Origin: Aquilaria yunnanensis
Lineage: Eukaryota > Streptophyta > Magnoliopsida > Malvales > Thymelaeaceae
Direction: 5' to 3'
Length of the DNA stretch: 64,000 bases
Assembly (NCBI GenBank): GCA_039654915.1
Contig: CM077594.1
Span: 45,957,001-46,021,000 of the forward strand
A program made the translations under genes and the position numbers. Each line of letters begins with the position of its first letter. Positions within the stretch are counted from its first letter, which is position 1. The notes under the pieces are model-generated. The model ran no database searches. It was given only the letters and a program-made list of their open reading frames with translations, and had not been told where the DNA came from. Below are positions 43,960 through 55,427 of this stretch, one piece after another.

Positions 43960-44949
43960 TTGCTCAGGCTCCATTTTAGGTTCAATGTCCCCTTGTTGTT
44001 CTCAAATTTCTTTGAGTTCTACTTTCCACCAATTGGTTCCTAAACTCCTTCTTTAGGAAAACACCAATTCAAGCAACAAACACTTTCTGCTCATATGGAT
44101 TATAGAAATAGTAACCCTTTATTTCTTTGGGATACAAAACAAAGAAACCTTTATGAGATTTGGGGCTTAGCTTGTTAGAGGATTGACATTTCACGTAAGC
44201 CTTATAGCCCCAACTCTTCAATAAGGATAGACTAGGACACCCCTCACTCCATTTCTCATATCACATATTTTGAATCGATTTAGATGGAACCCCGTTTAGT
44301 GTAAAAGCGATTGTCTTTTGAGCAAGTCCCCAAAAGGAGTTTGGAAGGTCAACTTGACTCATCATAGATCATACCATGTCTAACAAAGTTCAATTTTTCC
44401 TTTCAGATACACAATTCGGTTAAGTTGTACTAGGTGGACTAAGTTGTGATACTATACCACACACATTTAGATAGTCAAGGAATTCTCAGTCCATGTATTC
44501 TTCACCCCGATCTAATCAAAGTACTTTGATATTCTTCCTGAGTTGATTATGTACTTCATTGTTGAATTGTTTGAAATTTTCACAGGAGTTTGACTTGTGT
44601 TTCATTAGATACACTGAGCCATATCAACCTAAGTCATCAATAAAAGTAATGAAGTGTTGGTAGCCTCCTCTAGCATGTGTAGACATGGGTGCACATACAT
44701 CATTATGTATGAGTCCAAGTAAGTCATCGGCTTTTACACTTTTCGTAGTGAATCGAGTTTTCATCATTTTGCCCAATAAACATAAGTTGCATGTCTCATA
44801 TGATTCAAAATGAAACGAGTCCAAGAGTACATCCATATAGGGCTTGGATATGCGGGTCTCATTTATATGGCCCAAATGAAAATTCTAGGGATAGGTCAGG
44901 TTCAAATCATTCAATCTGAGCTTCTTGGTATTCACATTATAGATTGGAT
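43960..44949 (-). pseudogene. Ty1/copia integrase remnant
   Basis: Reading leftwards: GAG-pre-integrase (GHINETRISKPYMDVLLDSF, ETCNLCLLGKMMKTRF), the integrase start (DLLGLIHNDVCAPM, QHFITFIDD), the second catalytic region (LRSDRGEEYM), SPPSTTQLN, SERKN with the glutamate, then the C-terminal KGYYFYNPYEQKVFV. The first stretch is open (44875-44624); the rest has many stops. RT and RNase H are absent. The order of DDE motifs shows Ty1/copia, but the sublineage is not assigned. Confidence 0.82.
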
Positions 44950-46020
44950 TTTTGAGTTCTAGAACATATAAACCATTGCTAAGTCAAGCACTACCATAAA
45001 AGATTTCATTCAAATAAATAGAACACCATCTGTGAGAACATAAGTTCCTATGCCTAATGCAGCAACTCTTGCTCCATTTCCCAAATGTAGGTCCACTTTA
45101 CCATTGTCCAATCTTCTACTCTTACTTAGATCTTGCACATTTACACAAATGTGAGATTCACATCTAGTATCCAACACGCAAGATGAGGGAGTAGAAAAGT
45201 TAGCCTCTATAACAAAAATACATGAAGTGGAAGTCTTACTTCCTTTCTCCTTCTTAAGTTCTTCGAGATAAATTATGCAATTACACTTCCAATGCCTAGG
45301 TTTCTTACAATGGAATCATTCCCCTTCCTTAGTCACTCCATCGGACTGTTTCAGTGCACTTAAGGTAGAATTAGCATTGGACTTTCCTTTAGCTTTATTC
45401 TTCTTCTTGTTGGCTTTTCGTTTTCCCTTGCTCTTATGAACCATCATAATGGGCTTAGCCTTTTTAAGGTTTTACTCAGTAGTTCTTAGCATGTTAAGTA
45501 ATTCAGCGAGGGACTCGTCAAGATTGTTCATGTTGTAGTTCATGATGAACTGATTGTAGCTTTCTAGCAATGATTGCAGGACTACATCAACAACCAACTC
45601 TTTCTCAAGAGCAAATCCCAAACTCTTGAGATTCTCATTGTACCACATCATCCTAAGCACATAAGGACCCATGGGACAACCTTCAGACATTTTACCCTGA
45701 AATAAAGCTTTGGACAACTTAGACCTCTCATGCTAGGCTTGCTCATATAAAAGCATTTTGAGATGTTCGATCATATTCCATGCCCTCATGTTCCCATGTT
45801 ACTTCTGAAGCTTTAATTTCATGGTAATTAGGAGGAGATAGGCAACATCAAGTATTATCAGAATGCTTCTTATAAGCATCCTTTTTAGCTTTTGGAGCAT
45901 TGGCAGCAGGCTCATTTAGAATGGGCTGCTCTAAGACATAAGCCTTCCTTTCTTGCTTGAGAACTGCCCTCAATTTTTGGTACAAATTTGAGAAAGTTGG
46001 TCCCATTTAGCTTTTCCTTC
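44950..46020 (-). pseudogene. Ty1/copia gag and protease remnant
   Basis: A Gag core is open at 45717-45472 (EGCPMGPYVLRMMWYNENL, DVVLQSLLESYNQFIMNYNM). A degraded zinc knuckle follows (CKKPRHWKCNC, about 45275-45310), then the protease site, read as VLDTRCESHIC instead of the usual WxLDSGAxxH, so the catalytic motif is lost. Stops are frequent. The upstream end meets Tat 4 sequence at about 46020 without a recognisable LTR, so the 5' LTR is deleted. Confidence 0.78.
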
Positions 46021-46029
46021 TCCAGGATC

Positions 46030-47833
46030 GATCGCATTCAAAATGCTGATGTGTTTTATGCCGCCTAAGGCCCTCCTGACCAGTATCTCGTCGGGAGAAG
46101 GGTCCCACGTCAACTCACGGAAGTTCGGAAGAAGAATCAGCGAAGATGAGTCCTCGACGGGAAGCATGCCCATCGGAACGCGACCTACGGGAACCATGAC
46201 CCAGACCTCCCTGTCGAAGGAGTTCTGCACCCAAAGAAAAGTTGTCGTCTCCTCGGCAACAAAGGCATATGCCCATTACCCAAAAAAGCCATCTACGCCT
46301 TGCTATTTGCCGGGAGAAGGCTATGACTCTACTTCCAAGGTCATGCTACCACTGTCCGGAGTAACTCGCCTCTGTGTGACGCCATGAAAAGGGTAGAGCA
46401 TTTGGTGGAGATCATCAAAAGGGTGCATCAAGCTCGGAAAATACTGCAGCACGTACGAGCCTAGAAGGGCAATGAAAGCCTAGGCACTGGCAGATTTCGT
46501 TGCCAAAATCCCAGGAGTAGAAAATGCTGAAACCAACGAGGGAAACCGAGCAGAGGTAGATCTAGAGTAGAAACTCCGTGGGAACCCGAGCGCAGAACAT
46601 CAGGGCACTTGAGTAGCCCCTCGAGAGCCCGAGGGCAGAGAGGCCACCGGAGTAATCAAATGTCGTTACCAAAGTATTGGGCCATCCGAGCATGGCAACG
46701 CTGAGTATAGCAACCTCGGACAATGGGTGGAAAGTCCCTACAATGAGGTATCTTGCAACCAAGAAGTCCCAAAAATCCTCACAAAGTGGTAGAAAGTGCG
46801 AAGACGTTCCGGACGATATTCCCTAATTAAGGAGGAATTATACCGGCAGGGGTACGCAAGATGTACCGATAAAAAGGGGGCAGGACAATTCGTCCAGAAG
46901 GTGTGAAAATTGCCAGAGACACACCAGCACCTAAAGGCTGCCTTCGGAGTGGATAACCTCATAAGATTACCTTTGCCCCTTGGCAGTATGGGGCATAGAC
47001 CTCACCGAGCCACTCCCGATAACACCCGAAGGAGCGAAATTCTGCGTAGTAGTAGCAGACTACTTCACTAAGTGGGTGGATGCAGAGCCCCTGGCAAATA
47101 CTCCGGCAAAAGATATACAAAAGTTCATCTGGAAGAACATGATATAGAGATTTGGCATACCGACGGTGATAATGGCCGATAATGGTTCCCAGTCTATGGA
47201 CGAGGGATTCCAAGATTCGTCACCGACTTCAGAATAAAAACGCACTTCGACCCATTAGCTCAGCCCCAGAGCAACAAACAAGTAGGGGTAGCCAACACAG
47301 CTATAAAAAAGGCACTACAAAAGAGGTTGGGGGAAGCAAAGGGAAAAGACCAGGAAAACTTCCTACTGTACTCAGGGGTTTTTGGACAACTCCCCGAGAG
47401 GCCACGGGGGTGACACCTTTTTCACTTATCTCCAGTACAGAGGCCATTATCCCCATCGAAGTAGTACGGCCATCAGTTAGAATACAAGTGTTCGCCGAAA
47501 GAGGAAATGACCCCGGGCTGAGGACTAAGCTCGACCTAGTTGATGAACACTAAGAAATGGCCGAGCTCAGAAGGAAGGCCTTTCAGCAAAAGGTGGCCAT
47601 AAGTGCAAACCTGCATGATAGGCCAAAAGGAATAACGGAAGAAGACCTCATCCTCCGAAAAGGCCGAGTCTGAACCCCAAAACCCATCCCATGGGGTACT
47701 TTGGCCAAACGGGAAGGGGCCTTATTTGGTCTTAGATGAGGTCCGAAAGGGAGTATACAAGCTTGGCGACGCCGAATGAGGAAAATTGGAAAATGCATGG
47801 CACTCAGATGCCTTAAACAAATTCTATACTTAG
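46030..47833 (+). pseudogene. Tat 4 pol remnant: RNase H and integrase
   Basis: Highly broken. RNase H traces lie at 46250-46500 (KAIYALL in one frame, FAGRRL in another). The zinc-finger and integrase core lie at about 46790-47250, with WGIDL at 46990, VDYFTKW-type sequence at about 47050 and ADNGSQ at 47175. An open stretch at 47182-47553 contains TEAIIPIEVVRPSVRIQVF. It ends DALNKFYT with TAG at 47831-47833. Gag, protease and RT are missing. It is older or more mutated than its own antisense gene (copy D). Confidence 0.8.
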
Positions 47834-48378
47834 AATTTTAGATGAGAAATTTCTCTAAGTACAGAGGTTTTCCCCTATCTAAAAGTACTTGCCGAACAAA
47901 GCTGAAGCACACGCTCCCAAAAGTCTTGTTTTCCTTCCAAGGATGACTGGGTTATACGACCAAAAAAGGGTGAAGTCCATTGACTGCCGAAAGTCCTATT
48001 TTCCTTCCAAAGGTGGTTGGGCTATATTCCCAAAAAAGGTTAAGTCCATCGAGTACGACCGACAAAGACAGGCTAAAACTTGCCTAAGTAAACTTCGGAA
48101 ACAAAGAGAGTTTACCCGAAGGATGGCCGGTGAAGCGAGCAAAATGTACCTTTCTGTAGTCCCTTGACCGAAAGAGGTCTGGACAATTGGGAAACAAAAA
48201 TTGCTCGTACCTTTCTGAAGTCCCTTGACCGAAAGTGGTCGGGACAAACAGGGAAAAATTGCTCAAAAGACTTAACCAAATTATGAAGGAAAATTCAGTG
48301 AAGAAGGTCTTAGTACAAGGAGAAGGTTACAAGAAGAAAAATACAAAGAACAAGAAGAAGACAAAGGCCCTAGAATAT
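47834..48378 (+). repeat. Tat 4 spacer with two pairs of tandem repeats
   Basis: The first pair starts near 47918 and 47987 (AGTCCTATTTTCCTTCCAAAGG, unit about 68 bp). The second pair has TCCCTTGACCGAAAGTGGTC-type cores, with GACCG at 48166 and 48227 (unit 61 bp). GACCGAAAGTGGTC is a near-palindrome equivalent to the cores in Tat 1 and Tat 5. Confidence 0.7.
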
Positions 48379-50908
48379 CTAAGGGACCGCGGCGTCATGG
48401 GAAGCTTCGACTCCTGTGTCTTTGTCCCCCGCCTTCGGTGCAGGAGGAGGGGCAAGTGGCAGGTTGAGGAACTCAACTTTCGACCAACTCCACCGAGGAC
48501 CCTCGGGAATATCCAGGGCAGCCAAGAAGGAAGGGTCGAGGTCTGGATATTTCTTCAGAAATTGGTGACGAGCTAGGCAGAAGCCGTCCTGAAAGGCAAC
48601 CTTCGTCGCCTGGACGGCTTTGTCGTTTTCTATGTCCAGTTCGTCCGCCTCATTCTGGAGATCTGAAACCTTCTTCTGAAGACTGGCAACCTCCTTCTCG
48701 AACTCCTTTATCTTCTTCTTCTTCTTCAAATCCTTCTTCAGCGAGTCGACCTTGGCTTGAAGTTCGGCTTTGTCGGCAAAAGCGTTCGTCAGAAGAGCAG
48801 CTTCTTCTCCTCTCTCCATCTGAATGGCCTCGTTGGCCGAGGTTAAGCTCACAACCTTCTCACCAAGGTTGGACATCTTCTTGGAGAAGTCCTTCAAGAG
48901 ATCCTCTTGGCCCTTCAAGAACAACTTCCAAAGTTGGGCAACATTCTGCTTGGCTATACGGCTCAACTCGGTGTTCGTCACAACCGAGTTAGCACAGAAG
49001 ACCTTGACCTTCTCCAATTTATCTTCGGCCCAAGCTCAGACCGAAGAGTGCTTTGCCACCCAAGCTCGAAGGTATCCACTATACCCTAGAAGCTGCAAAG
49101 AAAGAAGGTACTTAGCGAAATTGACGGTCTGCAAAGCCAAAACACTTAGGCAAAATAGTGGGAGGAAAAATGAAGGAGCCTGAAGAATTACCTGAGCGGC
49201 ATGCTCGGAAACTGTAGCGGCAAGGGAATCCTCGGAGGCACACTCCTCGGCAACTGCCTTGAAGGAAGCCTGAGTAAATACGCCCCTCGCCATCTGGGGA
49301 GCCATTTCCTGGCAATCCTTGGAGAGCAGATTCATGTCCTCCGTGAAAGACCAGAACGGCTCCCTCGGAACTTTGTCTTTTGGGACGTGGGAATCCCGAA
49401 GAGCCCGCCTTCGGGCATGCTCAACCATCCAAGCTGAAGGTGCCAAATCCTCTACAAAATAGAAAACATGCGTCTCATCAGGCAAAACTCCTTGACTGAG
49501 AAAGCCATGGGATTGCGAAAACCGAAAAGGAGATAAGAGACAAACCTGGCGCACCGTCATCGTCGGAGTCCTGGACCTCTTCCACGTCAGTAGGGACATG
49601 TTTTCCTTTGTCCCTTCGGCATTTTTCCAACTCCTCGGCAGAGGGACTCCCTGCCAAAGAGCCCAAAAGATCCACTGACATGGCGGGACTCAGAGAAGCA
49701 GTAATAGCGACCACCCCGGCAGGAACTTCGGTGAGAGTTTCAGGTTCGGCGAGAATTGCAACCTTGGTGGAAGTTGCAATGACACCACCAACCTCCGTGG
49801 AAGTTGCAATGACACCTCCGACCTCCGCCACATTCTCCGAGGGTGGAAGAAGGGTATCTTTCTTTGCTTTCTTGGCCGAAGACGGTTCGCTGCCAGTAGT
49901 CTTGCGCCTCTTGGAGACGCCTTTCTTCACTCGCTCTCCCATCTTGGCCTGACCAAGGAAGAGAGACTTATAGTAGGCAGTAGACTCGTCACCCATCTCT
50001 GAAAAAGAGGGAAGACATCAGTGTGAGTCCAGACAGGCACTTATGCTGAAAAACTTTGAAAGAAACTTACTTTCAAAGAAGGCCTCATAAGTAAGCTCGC
50101 TACGAATGAGCGTCACTAGCCAAGAGTCCTTCCCCTCGGTAGCAAGAGCTGGCATGCCAAGATCCGTCTTGTTCTCCTTAACCACCCCCAACTCCCGAAG
50201 AACATCCTCGGTCATGAGTTTCCACATGATGGGGAATGGGTAGAGAAAGCATGGAGGGACCTCGGCATCCCAGTCGGCGACAGCACGGATAGGTTTGTCA
50301 AAGTCCTCAAACCTCGCCGCCAACTCAGGAGTTAGCAACTTCTTGGGATCCATGACATCCGTCTCCAGCTTTCCCCGAGCCCACTTAGTCGTAACATACG
50401 ACCAGGCCTCTGCCACTTTTAGGAAGAAGAACTTCCTTTGCCAACCTCGCCAGCTATCCTTGGTAGCGAAGGTGAACATAAATTTCTTGCTCCCAGATCC
50501 CCGAGGTAGCATGAAATAAAAGCCACCCTTCGGGACCGGATAGAGCTTATAATACTGCATGAACAGGATAAAATGAGGTTCTACGCCGAAGACCCCGCAC
50601 ATGTAGAGAAAGGCGTTGAAATAGCTGTACGAGTTGGGAGGAAGCTGATTTACGGCTATGCCATGAAATTGGCAAAAGTCGCAAATCATCCTCGCTGGAG
50701 GATACCGAAGTCTGGCCTTCAGTTGGGCTCAGAAAATGGTAACCTTGTCGTCCCGATTCATAAAGCTGAAGTGACCAAGGCGGGGTAACCTCGTGGTGGC
50801 GTAGGAGGGAAGAAAAAATTTGGCTGTCCATTTCTCTAATTTTTCAGAAGTGGAGCAACAAGGGTGGGACATAAGAGATTGCCAGCTGTCGGGAATAGCC
50901 GAAGACAT
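48379..50908 (-). pseudogene. Tat antisense gene, copy D (best preserved)
   Basis: The coding exons are 50908-50071, 49998-49546, 49451-49192 and 49092-48379, totalling 2265 nt (755 codons with the stop) with consistent phases. Introns of 72, 94 and 99 nt have GT...AG ends. The protein starts MSSAIPDSWQSLMSHPCC. A Transposase_28-like region follows (MICDFCQFHGIAVNQLPPNS, PKGGFYFMLPRGSGSKKFMF), then a low-complexity acidic region (DSDDDGAPG), a helical exon (EDMNLLSKDCQEMAPQMARG) and a lysine/glutamate-rich coiled coil with conserved tail FLAALDIPEGPRWSWSKVEF. Only two in-frame stops occur, both TGA (about 50729 and 49036), and both are shared with other copies. It could be a recently dead gene or one read through; function is unknown. 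Confidence 0.85.
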
Positions 50909-51121
50909 GGTTGACCAAAAGAAGAGCAGAAACCGAAGAAAGAACCCACCAAAAGTCTTGCTGAAATCAGGATTCCTGGATACCGTGGTGCAAGATGCCG
51001 AGAATCGCTCCGCCGTAAAAACCATCGCCGGAAAAAGGAAAAAGGCAAGAGAAGACGCAAGAGCAAATGACAGCAAAGTAAGAGCAAAGAAAAAACAAAT
51101 GAGGAGAATGACAGGAGGAGG

Positions 51122-51247
51122 CTTATATAGATCAAGGAAGGGAAATCGAAAGGGCATCATAATTACTGCGTGAAGGTGAAACGTCGCCGTAATTGCCCCT
51201 CGCGCGCAAAAAGATGTACCCATCCCAACCAGCACCTGCCACGTGTC
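51122..51247 (-). promoter_or_regulatory. Promoter of antisense gene copy D (ABRE plus TATA)
   Basis: On the minus strand GACACGTGGC (51247-51238) precedes CTATATAAGCC (TATA at 51130-51122) by about 108 bp. This matches copy C in sequence and spacing. Confidence 0.6.
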
Positions 51248-51530
51248 ACCCGTCATGAGAAACTAGGACACATTTTCTGACATCTTGAAAACTTGGGTGC
51301 ATCGCCCCAGATTGACACGACTAGTTTCAAAACATGACGGTCCACTAACCTGTGGCAGAAAAAAGTAGAGAGGTTGGGGATCTCGAGGACACCAAAGGCC
51401 AGACAGGTGACACTTTTCCGAACAAACCATGCCCCCAGGTGGCGAAATGCCTCCCCTGCGAATTGTACACCCCAAGTCCTGAAAAGCGCCCACAAAAGGG
51501 CCACTAGCCGAAGTCTCCATTCTGGCTTAC
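51248..51530. other. Non-coding stretch before Tat 4 polypurine tract
   Basis: It corresponds to 9158-9442 in Tat 1. The minus-strand frames at 51253-51573 are not shared with other copies. I see no gene. Confidence 0.45.
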
Positions 51531-51543
51531 CGAGGGGGGCATG
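51531..51543 (+). other. Polypurine tract of Tat 4
   Basis: CGAGGGGGGCATG lies directly before the LTR start TGATAGCC. It is the best-preserved tract in the window. Confidence 0.75.
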
Positions 51544-52458
51544 TGATAGCCAAAGTGTTATCGCCCTGAACACCTAAGGACCCTAGAAAAGAAGGAGCCA
51601 AACACCTGAGGCACGCTACCTCGGCAGCCTGCCAATACCTACCTTGGCAAACTACCGTATTGCCTCCATCGGGAGGGCGACCGAGTCAGCTTCGGGGAGA
51701 AGTTCCAGCCACCTTCTGCAGGTGAAAGTCCTCGAAGGGCTAACTTCGGAGCCAGGAAATGCCCCGAAGTACCACTGGGACTCCATGAAAAGGTCCATCA
51801 CTCCAAAGTGAGACATCAACCAAGGGCACCTCCGAGGTACAGCAGGAGCCATCAAGGAGCCTCTAACATTACGCCCATACACCCTACATTCCGTCCTCGC
51901 AGGCACTCTGACGCGTCGCCACTGCCTACGTCTTGTCATGTAGGGCTATGATTATCCCAGCTCGTGGCTCGAGGAGCCTGCAGGTGGCTAGGGCCCCCCC
52001 CACCTAGAAGTACGGATGGTGTTCGTCCATAGACGTGCTACAATCTGAAGGGCTCACCCCCTCCTATATATACCAGGGGAATCGTCATAGGCAAAGGACC
52101 TCTCTCGACCTCTCGCTACCTCTCTTGACCTCTTTCTACCTCTCTCGCTACCTCTCTCCCAAAGCACTGACTTGGGCCTCGGAGGCTCCTCCCCGGAAAA
52201 TCACTCCAGGGACCTCCTAACCACTATTTTCTGAGTGTTTCAGGCCAGTCCTCCTGAAGAATCCCCATTTCGAACCTCTCTTTCATACCGGAAGTCCTTC
52301 TCGGCCTCACAGTGCCTGCCACGCGAAGATGCTGTCGGCCATCACAGGCAATCCACACAGAGCACCTTTTTTCAGGGCTCGCCTACAGCCCCGGAAACTC
52401 CTACTACATTCTCCATGACACACAGTGGAGATACTGATGGCCCTCATCGCCATCAACA
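51544..52458 (+). mobile_element. Tat 4 3' LTR
   Basis: It starts TGATAGCCAAAGTGTTATCG (degraded palindrome) and ends CGCCATCAACA, 915 bp. TATA is at 52065-52072 (TATATATA), followed by a CT-rich tract (52101-52160) made of CCTCTC repeats and the Tat leader TGACTTGGGCCTCGGAGGCTCC. The next base begins TGTTACCACC-family LTR sequence, so Tat 4 probably inserted into that LTR. Confidence 0.85.
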
Positions 52459-53899
52459 GTTGTTGTGCAACACAATAAGTACCACAAATAAAAACACCAA
52501 ATGTGCTCCTAAAATCACCAAAATTTCAAGATCATGACTACACATATGGAAGTTCATGTACCAAAATTTTACATAAAAAATCAAACCACAAATGTCATTT
52601 TTAATGAGATCTCTCTGTCAGACCTGAAATGACCGAATTGAGGGGAGTAAGTTTCCTTGAGAAACTCAGTAAGGGTAACACTTGGATTCAATAGGCAATG
52701 TGGCCATCATTGAAACCTGCATCCAAAGACATTAAAACACATAAACCACAATGCATATATACAAGATATAGCAACCAAATGCCGCAGCCATTCACAACCA
52801 ACAAACACATGAATTGCAGCAGCAACAACAACCATAGGTTAGTCCATAAAACATGTAATAAACATAAATAAATCACTATGGCATCCCTCCTCAAGGTAAT
52901 GCTTGGTCTTAGGAGGATTTTAACAGTAGTTAGTACTAACTTTGGGCTCTAGAAACCCTCAGTTTACTGCCATCATTGTGCACTTCACACAAGGTCACAA
53001 AAGCTTCAATAAGTGCACTCCCTTTACTAAGCTTGGTTCATCAAGTTCATGGCTCTCTTCCAAGTGTACCCCTAGCTCCATGGATGTTTGAAAATTGTAG
53101 AAAATAGTCCATGAGAGCAAGAGAACCCTTAACAAGGTGGGTAGGCCAAAAATCAAGCTTGATCCTTGAAGCATCCAAGCAATAGCTCTAGCTATGTTTC
53201 AAGGTGTGGTGGCTATGGAGGAAGTGTGGCTACGTTCTTCGGTAGGAGGAGGATGAAAATGAGAGAGGGATAAGTGATTTGGCCACTTAAATGGCATTAA
53301 ATGAGCTTAAGGGCACAAAACACACTTAATAAGGTTAAAGTTACTTTATGTCATTTTCCTTCTCACTAATTATGGTCTGTTTGTCTTAAACTCATTGGTA
53401 CACATGTGCCCACCATTTTTGACCCATTTGTCAAGCCTTGGCTACCTCCCTCATGGTGGAAAAACTCCAAATTGCTCCATTTGACTTAAGTCAAAAACAT
53501 ACACGTCCTAAGGCCTGCATTAGAACACTTAGGTCCTTTATGCCTTTTTGTGTTTTCTTTGCCTTTAGTTGTCTTCCATGAGCAATTTAGTCCTCCAATA
53601 GCACTTTCATACCATTCATATCCTTCTCATAACTATCCAAATCTCTTTTGTGAAAGTTTTGCAATTGAGTACCAGAATTTCCAAACTCTTACAAAAAAGT
53701 GCATAGGTTGCTTGAGAAAGAAGCAATCCTAAAGGCTTTTCTTGGGGGCCAAGTTACCAACTTGGAACTTTTTTAAGGAGGTCTTGATCATGCTTTTTAC
53801 CCATCACACTTTAATCACTATGGTGAGAATTACACAATATAATGGTTTGTAGCCATTATGACACACTTGTAATTCTCCCATTTTTGGGAGGTGGTAACA
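52459..53899 (-). mobile_element. TGTTACCACC-family LTR, truncated
   Basis: Collinear with 38820-40224 and 41641-41731 of the copy at 37822, but without the 1.4-kb insertion. The minus-strand start (GGTGGTAACA on the plus strand) is intact at 53899. The other end is lost at 52458, where the Tat 4 LTR ends. It interrupts the Tat 5 integrase. No gene is seen. Confidence 0.8.
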
Positions 53900-54721
53900 T
53901 CTCCCGACAGCTCCAGGAGGGGTGAAGTTTTGTGTGGTCGCAGTAGATTATTTTAGCAAGTGGATCGAGGCTGAGACTTTAGTAGCAATATCCGGAAAGG
54001 ACATACAAAGATTTTTCTAGAAGAACATCATATGTAGATTTGACGTACCAAGGGTGATAGTAGCTGATAATGGTTCCTAATTTACGGATAAAGGTTTCCA
54101 TGAATTCGCAGCCGACCGCGGGAAAAAGTTGCAGTTTGCCCCAATTGGCCATCCTTAGAGCAATGGACAAGTAGAAGTGTCTAACAGAATGATAAAAGAT
54201 GGTCTAAAAAAGAGGTTGAAGGAAGCAAAGGGAAAATGGCCAGGAGAGCTTCCGAGCGTGCTGTGGAGCTACCGAACAACTCCTAGAACGGCCACTGGTG
54301 AGACACCCTTCTTACTTGTCCTCGGCACAGAGGCCATTATCCCTGTCAAGGTTGTACAGCCATCTCTAAGAATACAGGTGTTCGACGAAGAAGGGAACCA
54401 CCTCGGTTTGAGAAGCAACTTAGATATGGTTGATGAGCATAGAGAGATGGCCGAGCTTAGAAGAAAAGTTTTTAGCAGAAAGTAGCCGTTGCTACAAACT
54501 TGCATGTTTAGCGTAAAGGAATAAAAAAAGGGGACCTCATCCTCTGAAAGGCTTAATTCAAAATCTGAAGACCATCTCATGGAATACTTTTGCCAAATTG
54601 AGATGGACCTTATTTGGTCCTCAAGGGAGTTCGGCCAGGAGTCTATAAGCTCAGTGACACCGAAGGTGGAGAATTGAAAAATACATAGCATTCAGACGCT
54701 TTGAAAAAATTCTACACTTAG
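53900..54721 (+). pseudogene. Tat 5 integrase (C-terminal two thirds)
   Basis: The frame starts inside the integrase core (PTAPGGVKFCVVAVDYFSKW) immediately after the LTR end. It keeps D in VDYFSKW, D in VADNGS (54066-54068) and E in GQVEVSNRMIKDG, so the catalytic triad is complete, unlike Tat 1 and Tat 2. TAG codons at about 54019 and near 54155, TAA at about 54077 and a frameshift near 54480 inactivate it. It ends DALKKFYT with TAG at 54719-54721. The upstream pol lies beyond the interrupting LTR and is not seen. Confidence 0.85.
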
Positions 54722-55427
54722 AAAAATTTTCAAGAGAAAAATTGTGCGAAAGACGCCGAAGGTTGCAAATCGAATGTGTTGCTTACAAAGGTGCATAAGT
54801 AATATTGTACAATATTTGACCAGAGGTTATCGACCGAACATGGTTGGTGTCAAGGGAAACAAACTGAATGTGGTTGTCTTTGAAGGTGAATAAGTAGTAT
54901 TTTACCAAAGGTTATCAATCGAATATGGTTGCTACCAAGGGAGGCAAACTGAATGTGGTTGTTTCCGAAAGTGTATGAGTGAAATTGTACAACTTTTACA
55001 GAGACTGATCAATTGAACATGGTTGGTGCCAAAGGTACTTAACTATTTTTCATAAAAATGAAGTTTCACCGTAGGTGGTCGACCGAACATGGTTGGTCCC
55101 AAAGGTACTTAACAGTTTTTCACAAAAATGAACTTCCAACGAAGGTGGTCGACTGAACATGGTTGGTCCTAAAGGTACTTAACTATTTTTGAAGGACAAG
55201 TCTTTCAAAGAAGGTTGATCGAAGATGGTTGTGACACCTTTAAAGAGACTAAAGTTGTAAATCTTTAAAGGATTGCACGATTCATCTCTGAAATGGTTAA
55301 ATGCTGAAGGACAAAGGTAATGGCTGAGGTCATACCAATCAGGGACTTAGCCAAAATTTCAAAGCAAGATAGAATTTCATTTCATTGTGAAAGTACAAAG
55401 TACAAAAAAAAAGGCCTATTGGTTGTC
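54722..55427 (+). repeat. Tat 5 spacer with 70-bp tandem repeat
   Basis: Three units spaced exactly 70 bp start at 55011, 55081 and 55151. Each has GACCGAACATGGTTGGTCCC or a variant followed by AAAGGTACTTAAC. Earlier degenerate units occur at about 54830, 54915 and 54945 (TCGAATATGGTTG, TGAATGTGGTTG). The core ACCGAACATGGTTGGT is a near-palindrome. Confidence 0.82.

Noticed and set aside
46043..46387. 114-residue plus-strand frame
   Set aside because: Only scraps of the Tat RNase H appear, in changing frames; it is part of a degraded pol, not a separate gene.
55011..55230. Regular 70-bp repeats as a possible CRISPR array
   Set aside because: The repeats are direct tandem units without unique spacers, in a plant retrotransposon; a tandem repeat explains them.
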